A DNA stretch of 64,000 bases from Collinsella aerofaciens (GCF_005845035.1 NZ_SPFO01000002.1:1-64000); one strand, 5' to 3'; shown: positions 47,366-58,995, counted from the stretch's first letter. The notes: a model not told the origin generated them from the letters alone. Made by a program: numbers and translations.

Positions 47366-47406
47366 TCTGCCTGCCCACGGCACCCCGTAGAAGGACCAAA
47401 GCGCCC

Positions 47407-48444
47407 CTAAAGGCCGCCATCCCAGTGTCGAATCACGAATTCTCGCAGGTCGTTCTGCCGTTTCTGGAACACCTCGCTTCGGTCGCACTTGAGGCCCATA
47501 GCGAGCGCGATGGCGTTCATCGCCCGATGCAATTGCAGCTGGTGGGCAAACTGAGTCCCGGTGAGGACGATCATCCTAAAGCCCAGCGCGCTCAGCACGG
47601 TCATACGCTCCGCGTCCGACGCGCTGCGCTGTTTATCAAGATGGTCCGAGCCGTTGTATTCAATCCCCGTACCGCTCGCAGGCGCGTATACATCGATCTC
47701 GAAATACCCGGCCTTTGCGAGATACTTGAACTCGTTGGGAACATCGACCCGATGGTTGAGCTCGATCTTGGCGTATCCCAGCCCGCCCTGGGAACGTTTT
47801 GCTACGACCATGATTGCGGTGGCCGTCTCCATGGGCGAACGCGCGCCATCGTGCACGCGCTTGAGCACGGCGGCCGCGCGTATAGCCCCCTGACGAGATC
47901 GGTTCTCATTGCAATAGGCAATCAAGTCGGCAACGGTGTACCTCTGCCCCATCTCGACATAATCGCCTGTCGACAGATGATTCAAATGGTATCGGGCGCA
48001 GATTTCGTAGCCATATTCCAGCTGCTCGGGCTCGCTCATCCACGAACCCGCTTGGACAAAGCACATGGCCTCATCAACCACCAGAAGGCCCTCTGCCACC
48101 TCGATAAGATGGCCTGGAGGTACCGGCGCCCCAAACACGTGGCACCTAAATCCAGCCGGCGTCGAGCGCTCAAAATCGAAGTTGACGAGCGTGTCGATAT
48201 GATCGAGCTCTTCTCGTGGAATACCAAGTGAGACCAGATAGTCGGTAACGATCCCAACTGCCGTTGAAGCCCTCAGCCCCTTGGCATCGAGTCCCAATTT
48301 GGGCAGGCCCGCGGTCGGCTCCGCCTCGTTAGCAAGCGAGTCCTCATCGTATAGGCTGCTTGCTCGCGAGAGCGGCTCAAACGGACGCTCCACGTTGTGG
48401 TACAGCCAGGCAGTCTTATGGGACAGGACGATCGGCAGGTCCAT
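47407..48444 (-). CDS. DUF559/Vsr-fold nuclease-like protein
   Basis: Protein of 345 residues. The C-terminal third resembles the DUF559 PD-(D/E)xK fold: FEIDVYAPASGTGIEYNGSDHLDKQRSASDAERMTVLSALGFRMIVLT, i.e. a strand with E/D, then IEYNG..H and D..R...L...G. The N-terminal two thirds are unlike anything I recognise, though the layout recalls actinobacterial AbiEi-like/DUF559 proteins of unknown role. It is flanked on both sides by family B repeats in direct orientation. A defence or transferred-gene role is possible but unsupported by neighbours. Confidence 0.6.
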   Translation of the reverse strand: MDLPIVLSHKTAWLYHNVERPFEPLSRASSLYDEDSLANEAEPTAGLPKLGLDAKGLRASTAVGIVTDYLVSLGIPREELDHIDTLVNFDFERSTPAGFRCHVFGAPVPPGHLIEVAEGLLVVDEAMCFVQAGSWMSEPEQLEYGYEICARYHLNHLSTGDYVEMGQRYTVADLIAYCNENRSRQGAIRAAAVLKRVHDGARSPMETATAIMVVAKRSQGGLGYAKIELNHRVDVPNEFKYLAKAGYFEIDVYAPASGTGIEYNGSDHLDKQRSASDAERMTVLSALGFRMIVLTGTQFAHQLQLHRAMNAIALAMGLKCDRSEVFQKRQNDLREFVIRHWDGGL

Positions 48445-48548
48445 GAGCCCTCCAATGGAGTCGGATAACCAACCTTATTCCCCTGCCCACGGGTCCGCAC
48501 ACCTTCGCGCGCAAGAAAGCGATTCCGCCCGGTCGAGTGGCAGAAAAA

Positions 48549-48607
48549 CCATCACAACATTCGACGCTTTTCCCGATTTTGGCAAAAAACGTCGAATGTT
48601 GTGATGG
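48549..48607. repeat. Family B palindromic repeat, copy 4
   Basis: Arms CCATCACAACATTCGACG/CGTCGAATGTTGTGATGG, centre CCCGATTTTGGCAAAAAA. It lies 52 bases past the ABC exporter stop; on the minus strand TTTTTCTG follows. Confidence 0.9.
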
Positions 48608-48659
48608 TTTGAGGCGAGGTGAGAGGCACGGAGGGGTCAAAGCATCGTGCTCGAACGGG

Positions 48660-50558
48660 TTAATCCAACTCTTTTAAGCCATGCGCCAGCTGCCAGTACT
48701 CGCCGTGCTGGGCGAGCAGCTCTTCGTGCGTGCCGCGCTCGATGATGCGGCCGTGTTCGAGGACCATGATGGCGTCGGCGTCGCGGACAGTGGACAGGCG
48801 GTGCGCGATCATAAACGTGGTGCGACCGCGCATGATGCGGTCCATACCGCGCTCGATGAGCTTTTCGGTACGCGTGTCAATGGAGCTCGTGGCCTCGTCC
48901 AGGATGAGCACCGGCGGATCGGCGACGGCCACGCGCGCGATGGCGAGCAGCTGACGCTGACCCTGCGACAGGTTGGCGCCGTCGGCCGTGACCGGTGTGT
49001 CGTAGCCCCGCGGCAGGCGGCGGATAAACGAGTCGGCGCAGGCGGCCTCGGCAGCGGCGCGCACCTCCTCGTCGGTCGCGTCGAGCTTGCCAAAGCGGAT
49101 GTTCTGCGCAATGGTGCCGCTAAACAGGTGCGTGTCCTGCAGCACAATGCCGAGCGACCCGCGCAGGCTGGCCTTGGCAATGTGCTTGACGTCGATGCCG
49201 TCGTACGTGATCTCGCCGTCATCGACCTCGTAGAAGCGGTTGATGAGGTTGGTGATGGTCGTCTTGCCGGCGCCCGTGGAGCCCACAAACGCAATCTTTT
49301 GCCCCGGCTTGGCAAACAGGTTGAGGTCCGTGAGCACGCGGGCGCCCGGCACGTAGGAAAAGTCCACGGCATGGAAGCGCACGTCGCCGGCAAGCGGGAC
49401 CAAGCCGCACGTGAGCTCGGTGCCGTCGGCGGCCACCGCGCGGCCCGACTCATCAACGGCTGCCACGTCATGCAAGTGCCCGTACGCGCCCACGCCCTGG
49501 CCCTCGGGAATCTTCCACGCCCACGCGGCGTCGCCCGTCTGCACCAGCTCCACGCAGCCCTCGTCCACCTCGGGCTCAAGGTCCATAGCCGCAAACAGGC
49601 GCTCGGCACCGGCCAACGCGTTGAGCAAGAAGTTGCCGAGCTGCGTAAACTGGTTGATGGGCATGGCGGCCTGGCGCACAAAGACCAGGTAGCTTGCAAG
49701 TGCGCCCACATCGGCGAGCCCCTTGATGCAGAGCATGCCGCCCGCCACGGCGACGATGGCATAGTTGACGTAGCCAATCACGACGGTCATGGGCACCATG
49801 GAGTTGGCATAGCTCACGGCGGCGGTGCCGGTGCGGCGAAGCTCGTCGTTGCGGCAGGTGAAGCCGGCGACATTCGCTGCCTCACGGTTAAAGACCTTGA
49901 TGACCTTTTGGCCCGAGACCATTTCTTCGATATATCCGTCCAGGTCGCCAAGCGATGCCTGCTGGGCGGCAAAGAAACGCTTAGAGCGCGCGCCCGAGTA
50001 GCGCGCATACAGCACAATGGCCGCATCGCACACGAGTGTGATAATCGTGAGCTGCCAGTTAAGGATGATGAGCATAGCCGTGGTGCCCACAACCTGAATG
50101 GCGGCCTGAATCACGTTGGCAAAGCTGTTGTTGAGCGCCTCGGAGACGGTGTCGACGTCGTTGGTGAAAAAACTCATGATGTCGCCCGAGCGCGTGCTGT
50201 CAAAATAACTGAGCGGCAGCGTCTGGATGTGCGCGAACAGGTCGCGGCGAATATCGGACACCACGTGTTGGGCCGCGCGCACCATAATCTGCGAGTAGCC
50301 CAGGGCCGAGAGCACGCCCGCAGCGTAGATGATCGCCGTCAGGATGACCTGCTTGGCGAGCAGTTCCTCCCCGCCCGTGGCCAAACCGTTAACGATGGGG
50401 CGCACCATGTAGGTGCCGGCGAGGCTCGCGATGGCGGCAACGGAGGCGAGCACGCCCACCGCGAGCAACGAGAACTTGGCATGCCCCATGTAGGAGAGCA
50501 AGCGGCGTACAGTGCGCTTGAGGTCGGCCGGGCGTGCTTGGGCTGCGGTCTTAGGCAT
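48660..50558 (-). CDS. Heterodimeric ABC exporter subunit with canonical ATPase
   Basis: A 632-residue half-transporter with six membrane helices (about 20-310), a long inserted linker (about 345-405) and an ATPase with Walker A GSTGAGKTT, the variant signature LSQGQRQL and Walker B VLILDEATSSID carrying the catalytic Glu. It overlaps the upstream partner by 8 bases (ATG at 50558, GGAAGGGGG upstream). This matches LmrCD/BmrCD/TM287-288-type multidrug exporters, where one subunit keeps a full ATP site. Confidence 0.9.
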   Translation of the reverse strand: MPKTAAQARPADLKRTVRRLLSYMGHAKFSLLAVGVLASVAAIASLAGTYMVRPIVNGLATGGEELLAKQVILTAIIYAAGVLSALGYSQIMVRAAQHVVSDIRRDLFAHIQTLPLSYFDSTRSGDIMSFFTNDVDTVSEALNNSFANVIQAAIQVVGTTAMLIILNWQLTIITLVCDAAIVLYARYSGARSKRFFAAQQASLGDLDGYIEEMVSGQKVIKVFNREAANVAGFTCRNDELRRTGTAAVSYANSMVPMTVVIGYVNYAIVAVAGGMLCIKGLADVGALASYLVFVRQAAMPINQFTQLGNFLLNALAGAERLFAAMDLEPEVDEGCVELVQTGDAAWAWKIPEGQGVGAYGHLHDVAAVDESGRAVAADGTELTCGLVPLAGDVRFHAVDFSYVPGARVLTDLNLFAKPGQKIAFVGSTGAGKTTITNLINRFYEVDDGEITYDGIDVKHIAKASLRGSLGIVLQDTHLFSGTIAQNIRFGKLDATDEEVRAAAEAACADSFIRRLPRGYDTPVTADGANLSQGQRQLLAIARVAVADPPVLILDEATSSIDTRTEKLIERGMDRIMRGRTTFMIAHRLSTVRDADAIMVLEHGRIIERGTHEELLAQHGEYWQLAHGLKELD

Positions 50559-52380
50559 GGCGCTCACCCCCTTCCAAGGGTGATCCGCATACGACGGAGG
50601 AAAACGGATCATTCGCGCAACCATCGTCGCTGCCGTCGCCGGCGTCCGCGTTCCTCGCAAACTCCATCTGCGAGGCATAAATCTCCTGGTATATGTTGTC
50701 GCCCGCTAGCAGTTCCTCGTGCGTGCCCACGCCGTGGACACGACCGTCGTCCAATACCACAATGCGATCGGCATCCATGACACTCGCGATGTGCTGGGCG
50801 ATGATGAGCACGGTCGCATCGGGAATCCGAGCGATGTGCTCGCGAATCTTTGCGTCGGTCGCCATATCGACCGCGCTGGTGGAGTCATCAAAAATGAGCA
50901 CGCGCGGATGCTTGAGCAGCGTGCGCGCGATGCACAGGCGTTGCTTCTGGCCACCCGAGACACCGGCGCCGCCTTGGCCCAACTCGCCGTCCAGCCCGCC
51001 GATGCGATCAAGGAACTCGTCCACGCACGCCGCGCGGCAAGCCGCGAGGAGCTCATCGTCCGACGCCTGCGGATTGCCCCACTGCAGATTCTCGCGCACG
51101 GTGCCCGTAAACAGCACGTTCTTTTGCAGCACAATGCCCACGGCGTCGCGTAGGGTCGCGAGGTCGTAGTCACGCACGTCACGTCCGCCCACAAGCACGG
51201 CGCCCTCGGTAGCGTCGTACAGGCGCGCAATCAGCTGCACAAGTGAGCTCTTGCCCGAGCCCGTGCCGCCGAGGATGCCCACCGTCGAGCCGCTCTCGAT
51301 GCGAAGGTCGATATGCTCGAGCACATCCTCGGCTGCATCCGTGCGGTATTTAAAGGAAACGTCGCGAAACTCGATACTGCCGTCCGCTGGCGCCGCAATC
51401 GCGAGGTCTCCCGCGGGGTTGGCGATAAAGGGCTCCTCATCGAGCACCTCGGCGATACGGCCCACACTCGTAAGAGCGCGCGTGAGCAGCAAAAACACGT
51501 TGGAAATCATCATGAGCGAATTCATGATCAGCAGCACGTAGCTCATAAAGCCCGTGAGCGAGCCCACGCCCAGCTTGCCGGCGAGAATCATGCGGCCGCC
51601 AATCCACAGGATGGAGAGCGCAGCCACGTACATCGACAGCTGAAACACCGGCAGGTTGAGCACCGCGCTGCCAAAGGTCTTTGTCGCAGTGCGCGCGAGC
51701 TCGGTATTGACGGTGTCGAACTTGGCCTCCTCGTGCTCGGTACGAACGTAGGCCTTGACGGCACGCACGGCGGTGAGGTCTTCCTGTACCACGCCGTTGA
51801 GGTGGTCCATCGAGGTCTGCAGCTGGCGGTAGAGCGGACTGACGCGACAGGTGATAACGCCCAGTACGATCGCCAGCACCGGCAGAATAATCGCGAATAC
51901 CGTAGCAAGCGGACGCGACAGCACCAACGCATAGACCAAGCCGACGATAAGCGTCACGGGACCGCGCACCATGGGGCGAAAGCCGTTGCCGATGGCGTTT
52001 TGAATAACAGTGATGTCCGTGGTCATGCGGGTGACGAGCGAGCTGGCGTCGTAGTTGTCCAGGTTGCCAAAGGCGAGCGTTTGAATCTTTTTGTACTCGG
52101 CCTCGCGCAGGTTAGCGCCTAGGCCCGAGGCAACGCGGGCGGACGTGCGGGCATAACCCAAGCCCAGTACCAGCGAAAGCGCAGCGCACACCAACATGTA
52201 CGCACCCTGTAGCAGCATGTAGTTGATATCACCCGCAGGCACGCCCACATCGATGATGTTGGCCATGATGACCGGGATAAACAGCTCGAGCACCGTCTCG
52301 ACCGACACAAAGAACACGCCGAGGATGGCATCGCGACGGTATGCCCCTAGATAGGAAAACAGTATTTTGAGATTGCGCAC
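50551..52380 (-). CDS. Heterodimeric ABC exporter subunit with degenerate ATP site
   Basis: The 609-residue partner half-transporter has GGTGSGKSS as Walker A, signature VSGGQKQR and Walker B VLIFDDSTSAVD, where Asp replaces the catalytic Glu. This is the hallmark of the degenerate site in heterodimeric exporters. The start is a GTG at 52380 with a weak G-rich ribosome site. The C-terminal 25 residues overlap a 31-bp repeat shared with 58965-58995, so the tail may have been altered by repeat insertion. Confidence 0.9.
   Translation of the reverse strand: MRNLKILFSYLGAYRRDAILGVFFVSVETVLELFIPVIMANIIDVGVPAGDINYMLLQGAYMLVCAALSLVLGLGYARTSARVASGLGANLREAEYKKIQTLAFGNLDNYDASSLVTRMTTDITVIQNAIGNGFRPMVRGPVTLIVGLVYALVLSRPLATVFAIILPVLAIVLGVITCRVSPLYRQLQTSMDHLNGVVQEDLTAVRAVKAYVRTEHEEAKFDTVNTELARTATKTFGSAVLNLPVFQLSMYVAALSILWIGGRMILAGKLGVGSLTGFMSYVLLIMNSLMMISNVFLLLTRALTSVGRIAEVLDEEPFIANPAGDLAIAAPADGSIEFRDVSFKYRTDAAEDVLEHIDLRIESGSTVGILGGTGSGKSSLVQLIARLYDATEGAVLVGGRDVRDYDLATLRDAVGIVLQKNVLFTGTVRENLQWGNPQASDDELLAACRAACVDEFLDRIGGLDGELGQGGAGVSGGQKQRLCIARTLLKHPRVLIFDDSTSAVDMATDAKIREHIARIPDATVLIIAQHIASVMDADRIVVLDDGRVHGVGTHEELLAGDNIYQEIYASQMEFARNADAGDGSDDGCANDPFSSVVCGSPLEGGERHA
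50581..50611. repeat. Family C 31-bp palindromic repeat inside a coding end
   Basis: TGATCCG and CGGATCA ends flank a centre with ACGGAGGAAAA. It is identical, apart from six central bases, to the reverse complement of 58965-58995. It lies in the last codons of the degenerate ABC subunit gene. Confidence 0.7.
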
Positions 52381-52567
52381 GCAGGTTCAACCCCCATCAA
52401 ACGTTGTTCGCAAATGCACGTATTATTGCGCGCCGAATAATGGTGTCAAGTATTCCGAAATCGTTTTCTGCAAGGTTAGCGCCGGCGGCGAGTTCTCGTG
52501 ATGTGTGTCCATATTCACTCGGAATAATGGTGCGCGAGACTTTTTCGCTTCGGCGTCAACACAAACC

Positions 52568-52598
52568 TTGACTCTACAATCGTTGTAGGGTTTTCACT
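52568..52598 (+). promoter_or_regulatory. MerR-type promoter/operator of the MATE-merR operon
   Basis: TTGACT (-35) and TTCACT (-10-like) are 19 bases apart, and the spacer holds the perfect dyad CTACAA-TCG-TTGTAG. An overlong spacer with a central dyad is the hallmark of MerR-activated promoters. It starts 71 bases before the MATE start codon and presumably binds the MerR protein encoded downstream. Elsewhere in the 258-base gap GGAATAATGGTG-like sequences occur twice (52434-52446, 52521-52533). Confidence 0.75.
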
Positions 52599-52638
52599 AC
52601 ACTGGTACGTAAACGAACCCAGCCAGAAAGCCCCGCCC

Positions 52639-53985
52639 ATGGAACACGACCTCACACGCGGCAATGTCCTTAAGACCATCGCGGTCTTTGCCCTGCCCTA
52701 TATGCTCTCGTACTTTTTGCAGATGCTCTACGGCATGGCCGACCTGTACATGATGGGGCAGTTTAGCGGCGCCGCCGGCATCACCGCCGTGGCAAATGGC
52801 GCTCAGACGCTCTATATGATTACCGTGGCACTCGTGGGCCTGGCCATGGGAACGACGGTGATCGTCGGTCTCGCCGTGGGCTCGCGCCGCTTCGACCGCG
52901 CCGAGACCGCCATCGGCAATACCATCACGCTCTTTATGGGCGTCTCGGTGGTGCTGGCCGCTGTCCTGCTCGCGCTGTGCCCGCAAATCGTGGCACTCAT
53001 TGGCACGCCGGCCGAGGCGGTCGAAGGAACCGCCGCCTACCTGCGCATCTGCTTTGTCGGCATTCCGTTTATCGCCGCATACAACATCCTCTCGGCCATC
53101 TTTCGCGGGCTGGGCGATTCGCGCTCGCCTATGTACGTGATCGGCGTGGCATGCATCATCAACATCGCGCTCGATTTTCTGTTTATCGGGCACATGGGGC
53201 TCGGCCCCGTGGGCGCGGCACTCGGCACGGTGACCGCGCAGACGGCCAGCGTTGCCCTCGCGCTCGTGTGGCTTAAGAGCCGCCGCACGAACATCCACGT
53301 TAAGCGCAGCGACCTGCGCCCCCAGCCCGAGGTGCTCGGCAGTATTCTTAAGATCGGCGTGCCCGTGGCCGTGCAGGACGGCTGCATCCAGGTGGCGTTT
53401 ATGTTTATCACCGTCATCGCCAACCACCGCGGCTTGGTCGACGCCGCCGCCGTGGGCCTGGTCGAGAAGATGATCAGCTTCTTGTTCATTGTGCCGAGCT
53501 CCATGGGCGCCACCGTCAGCGCACTCACGGCGCAAAACGTCGGCGCGGGCAAGGGTGACCGCGCGCGTCAGGTACTCAAAGATGCCATGACGATCTCGGT
53601 GGTGTACGGCTGCCTGATCACGGCGCTGATGTGGCTGGTGGCACCGGCGTTTATTGGCTTTTTTGCCAAGGACGCCGCGGTGGTCGCCGCCGGCACCGGC
53701 TATATGCGCAGTTATATTTTCGACGCGATTTTTGCCGGCATCCACATTTGCTTTAGCGGCTTTTTCGCTGCATACGGCAAGAGCTATATCGGCTTTGCGC
53801 ACAACGTGCTGGCCGTGGCGCTCATTCGCGTGCCAGGCGCGTGGCTGCTGTCGAACGCCTATTCCGATACGTTGTTTCCCATGGGCATCGCCTCGCCGTG
53901 CGGATCGATTTTGTCGGCGGTCATCTGTGTTGTCGCGTTTACCGTGCTCAACCGGCGCGGGGCTTTTGACAAGTTGGTGGCGTAG
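52639..53985 (+). CDS. MATE-family multidrug efflux transporter
   Basis: A 448-residue, 12-helix sodium- or proton-driven exporter. It begins LTRGNVLKTIAVFALPYMLSYFLQMLYGMADLYMMGQFSG, and each half has the MATE repeat (GAALGTVTAQ; IPSSMGATVSALTAQNVGAGK-like). It follows a MerR-type promoter and is cotranscribed with a MerR regulator, so it is probably induced by the drugs it exports. Confidence 0.93.
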   Translation: MEHDLTRGNVLKTIAVFALPYMLSYFLQMLYGMADLYMMGQFSGAAGITAVANGAQTLYMITVALVGLAMGTTVIVGLAVGSRRFDRAETAIGNTITLFMGVSVVLAAVLLALCPQIVALIGTPAEAVEGTAAYLRICFVGIPFIAAYNILSAIFRGLGDSRSPMYVIGVACIINIALDFLFIGHMGLGPVGAALGTVTAQTASVALALVWLKSRRTNIHVKRSDLRPQPEVLGSILKIGVPVAVQDGCIQVAFMFITVIANHRGLVDAAAVGLVEKMISFLFIVPSSMGATVSALTAQNVGAGKGDRARQVLKDAMTISVVYGCLITALMWLVAPAFIGFFAKDAAVVAAGTGYMRSYIFDAIFAGIHICFSGFFAAYGKSYIGFAHNVLAVALIRVPGAWLLSNAYSDTLFPMGIASPCGSILSAVICVVAFTVLNRRGAFDKLVA

Positions 53986-54040
53986 CGGGGCGACACAGGC
54001 TGGCACCTCTCCCCTGCTTTTTACCGAAAGGAGCGATCCT

Positions 54041-54880
54041 GTGACCGACACGCCAAGTGAACATACTGAGGGCCTGCTCCGCATTGGCGAGATTGCGCGC
54101 CTGTTTAACCTGAGCGTGGGCACGCTACGTCATTACGAGCAGATGGGCTTGCTGGATCCGGCGCACATCGATCCGGCAAGTGGATACCGCTACTACGGAT
54201 CGCGGCAGCTCTCCACCCTCAACACCATCAGTCATCTGCGTGTTCTCGACTTGCCGCTCACACAAATCCGTGAGTTTGTGACCACGCGCGATGTGGACCT
54301 CATGCAGCGGCAGCTGGCGCAGCAGCAGGAGCTCATCGAGCGCAAGCGCCGCGAGCTGGAGCGCGTGTCGCGCAAGATCGACAACCGGCTTGCCCTGCTT
54401 CACGATGCCCTGAACACCGAGCTCGATACCATTTGCACAATCGATGCGCCCGAGCTTCGCTGCGCCGTATTGCGCGAACGCGTCAAGCCTACCGACGCCT
54501 ATGCGCTGGAGTGGCAGATTCGTCAGCTGCAGAAGGGCCAGCACGAGACCTTTGTCTTTCTGGGCAACTTAGGCGTCGGGATTAGCGCCGTGCGCCTCGC
54601 CGCCGGCGACTTTGACGGCTACGACGAGGTCTTTATGCTGCTCGATGACACGGACGATTACCTGGGCGATGTCGAAGTACGTCCCGCCGCGCGGTGTCTG
54701 ACGGTCAGCTTCCGCGGCACGCACGGTCAGGCGGCCCCGCGCTATGAGCGCTTACTCGATTACATGCACGAGCGCGACCTGTCCCCCGCCGGTCCCTCGC
54801 GCGAAATCGCCCTCATCGACGACATCATCAGCGACGACCCAGGGGCGTATGTGACGAGGATCGCGATACCGGTCCGCTAA
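54041..54880 (+). CDS. MerR-family regulator with GyrI-like effector domain
   Basis: The 279-residue protein has a MerR winged helix (LLRIGEIARLFNLSVGTLRHYEQMGLLDPAHIDPASGYRYYGSRQL), a long dimerisation coiled coil (about 85-120) and a C-terminal GyrI/BmrR-like drug-binding domain. The GTG start at 54041 has AAAGGAG upstream, 56 bases after the MATE stop. It resembles BmrR, which senses lipophilic cations and activates the promoter of its transporter gene. Confidence 0.9.
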   Translation: MTDTPSEHTEGLLRIGEIARLFNLSVGTLRHYEQMGLLDPAHIDPASGYRYYGSRQLSTLNTISHLRVLDLPLTQIREFVTTRDVDLMQRQLAQQQELIERKRRELERVSRKIDNRLALLHDALNTELDTICTIDAPELRCAVLRERVKPTDAYALEWQIRQLQKGQHETFVFLGNLGVGISAVRLAAGDFDGYDEVFMLLDDTDDYLGDVEVRPAARCLTVSFRGTHGQAAPRYERLLDYMHERDLSPAGPSREIALIDDIISDDPGAYVTRIAIPVR

Positions 54881-54988
54881 TCACTACCATTTATCGAGCA
54901 ATTCCATCCATTTACCTTAATCCGAATTAGATTGTATTATGTAGCAAATAAAATGACAGCATATTGCCCCCCATAGGCAGGAGACATT

Positions 54989-56161
54989 ATGCCCAGAGTT
55001 CAATCACGTCGCTCGTTTCTTCTCGGCCTAGCCTCGATCATCGGCTTATCCGCGTCACGCCCAACAAGAGTATTCGCTGCCGACTCAAACTCATCCGTCG
55101 CTTTTACATCAGACCTAGCACAAGACTACGCGCTTTCCCTGTTGCCCATCGTCGACGGATCCGCGAACTTAGAGATCGAGCAAATCGTTCCCGTATGCCA
55201 ACAAATCGGCCTTATCTGTGGCTATGAAATCAGTGTCACAAGGGAAGGAAGCCCTTACGGTTATTTAATACTTGACGCATCATATCCTGGGCTTCTGAAG
55301 GAGATAACCCTCGGCGATACCATTCTTCCGATTTCAGCTTCTCTATCAAACGCCATTTCAACTTATTCCGGCCAACAGGCCACAAACCCAACCGTACTAA
55401 TTTCGTACAACGATATTGAATATGGAACTTTGGTGCCAGGAACTAGAGACTGTGTAACCAACTATAACAATATACGGTCTGTCCCGATTGTCACCGAAAA
55501 GGGTATAGCACCTCAAAGCAATAACCCAACTTCATGGAATGCAGTCATTATCAATGAAGATGACTTGATGTTGCATTTCCAAATAGACGATTTAAACGGA
55601 ATACCGTTCCGAGGAGTCTCGGAATCATTAGTTGAAGCCCGCACTAATAAGTATGCATGCGTCGTTTCTGCCTTGTACGCTGTATCAATGCATTACGGTC
55701 TCACCAGTTCAAACGCTAATCAATTTAATCCCGATTATTATAAAGAAATATGGAACGTCACTGGCACAACAACGTATAAGACCAATGATCAGGGCGTCGA
55801 GTACGGAAGCACGATCATCCCAGATGGAATTGTTCCGTTTAAAAGTCTTGCCGCTCAAAAGGGTAGAGCACTTAATACTCAATTTTTCGGTTATCAGCCT
55901 CAATTCGCTCAGTACAGAGCAACTATCGATCAAGGGAATATCGGCTTGTATCATATGTGGATCAACAGCCGAAACAGTGAAGGATCCGTCGAGCTATCAG
56001 GTCATACAGTCACGGTAACTGGCTATTTTACTGGGCATAATGGAAGCTCTGGCATCGAACTGCAGTGGCTCGAAGTATTCGACGGATGGAACACTTATCC
56101 CCGAGCGATTAACTATGCAACGCCCAATATGGTCAAATTGAACGGAACAGTCTTTTGGTAG
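54989..56161 (+). CDS. Tat-exported papain-like (C39-type) cysteine peptidase
   Basis: A 390-residue secreted protein. The N-terminus SRRSFLLGLASIIGLSA is a twin-arginine signal, with cleavage near VFAAD. The mature C-terminal part looks papain-like: a possible catalytic Cys in NKYACVVSALYAVSMHYG, His in LSGHTVTVTGYF and an Asp/Trp in LEVFDGWN. This resembles C39_2/C10-type peptidases. GC content and codon choice are clearly lower than in neighbours, pointing to transfer. GCAGGAG precedes the ATG. Confidence 0.7.
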   Translation: MPRVQSRRSFLLGLASIIGLSASRPTRVFAADSNSSVAFTSDLAQDYALSLLPIVDGSANLEIEQIVPVCQQIGLICGYEISVTREGSPYGYLILDASYPGLLKEITLGDTILPISASLSNAISTYSGQQATNPTVLISYNDIEYGTLVPGTRDCVTNYNNIRSVPIVTEKGIAPQSNNPTSWNAVIINEDDLMLHFQIDDLNGIPFRGVSESLVEARTNKYACVVSALYAVSMHYGLTSSNANQFNPDYYKEIWNVTGTTTYKTNDQGVEYGSTIIPDGIVPFKSLAAQKGRALNTQFFGYQPQFAQYRATIDQGNIGLYHMWINSRNSEGSVELSGHTVTVTGYFTGHNGSSGIELQWLEVFDGWNTYPRAINYATPNMVKLNGTVFW

Positions 56162-56166
56162 ACCGG

Positions 56167-56553
56167 ATGGCACCATCAAAATGCTATGGCACCACGGCCT
56201 TTGCCCTGGTTACGATATTGGTGATTTTCGCTATGTTTGCATCCGTTTCTTCATGCACAGATAGAGCCCGCTATAGCGGAGGAGATGATTACCTTGTCTT
56301 TGGAGCCGGCAGCGTTCATTCTATTGAGGGAACGGAACTCGTAATCCAAACAGACAACAGTCCCCGCTACACCGACGCTGGAAAGCAAACCCGGATTACA
56401 TTCCCCTCATCTGGCCGAATCAAAGACAAGCTTTCCCAAATCAAAGTTGGGACAAGAGTTTCCTACTCACGCTTTGAGTCGGTAGACGCATCTGGATCAT
56501 ACGAGGGAAACGATATCGAAATTGAACAGGCAAACACTATAAGGAGATGTTGA
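56167..56553 (+). CDS. Putative lipoprotein, 128 aa
   Basis: The protein has a hydrophobic signal (TAFALVTILVIFAMFASVSSC) ending in a lipobox-like VSSC, so Cys28 of this reading is the likely lipid-anchored residue. The rest is beta-rich and hydrophilic with IEGTELVIQTD and GTRVSYSRFE, perhaps a small OB-like or secreted-peptidase partner. It begins 6 bases after the peptidase stop and shares its AT-rich style, so the two form an operon. A TTG at 56155 overlapping that stop is an alternative start. Confidence 0.6.
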   Translation: MAPSKCYGTTAFALVTILVIFAMFASVSSCTDRARYSGGDDYLVFGAGSVHSIEGTELVIQTDNSPRYTDAGKQTRITFPSSGRIKDKLSQIKVGTRVSYSRFESVDASGSYEGNDIEIEQANTIRRC

Positions 56554-56582
56554 GGAACTGAGCCTCTGCGCAGCTCCTCAAC
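56549..56582. terminator. Convergent hairpin between the lipoprotein and ligA
   Basis: GTTGAGGA-ACTG and CAG-CTCCTCAAC form a 11-12-bp stem that begins within the lipoprotein stop codon and ends 7 bases before the ligA stop. It can serve both convergent transcripts. Confidence 0.65.
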
Positions 56583-56588
56583 AAATCA

Positions 56589-58865
<2,277 letters not shown>

Positions 58866-58964
58866 TCACGATGGGGCCGAATAACCCTTTCGAACCGCAC
58901 CGAATCGGCAGCGCCCGGACCGGGGTGGATCGCGCGATCAAACCATGCCCTTGTCAGCCCCAAG

Positions 58965-58995
58965 TGATCCGTTTTCCTCCGTCCCCAACGGATCA
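58965..58995. repeat. Family C 31-bp palindromic repeat, intergenic copy
   Basis: TGATCCG and CGGATCA ends around TTTTCCTCCGTCCCCAA. Its reverse complement matches 50581-50611 except for six central bases. It lies between ligA and the HtrA terminator. Confidence 0.7.

Noticed and set aside
32745-48607. Repeated palindromes as a CRISPR array
   Set aside because: Copies are separated by kilobases, sit at gene ends, have no spacers of regular length and no cas genes are near.
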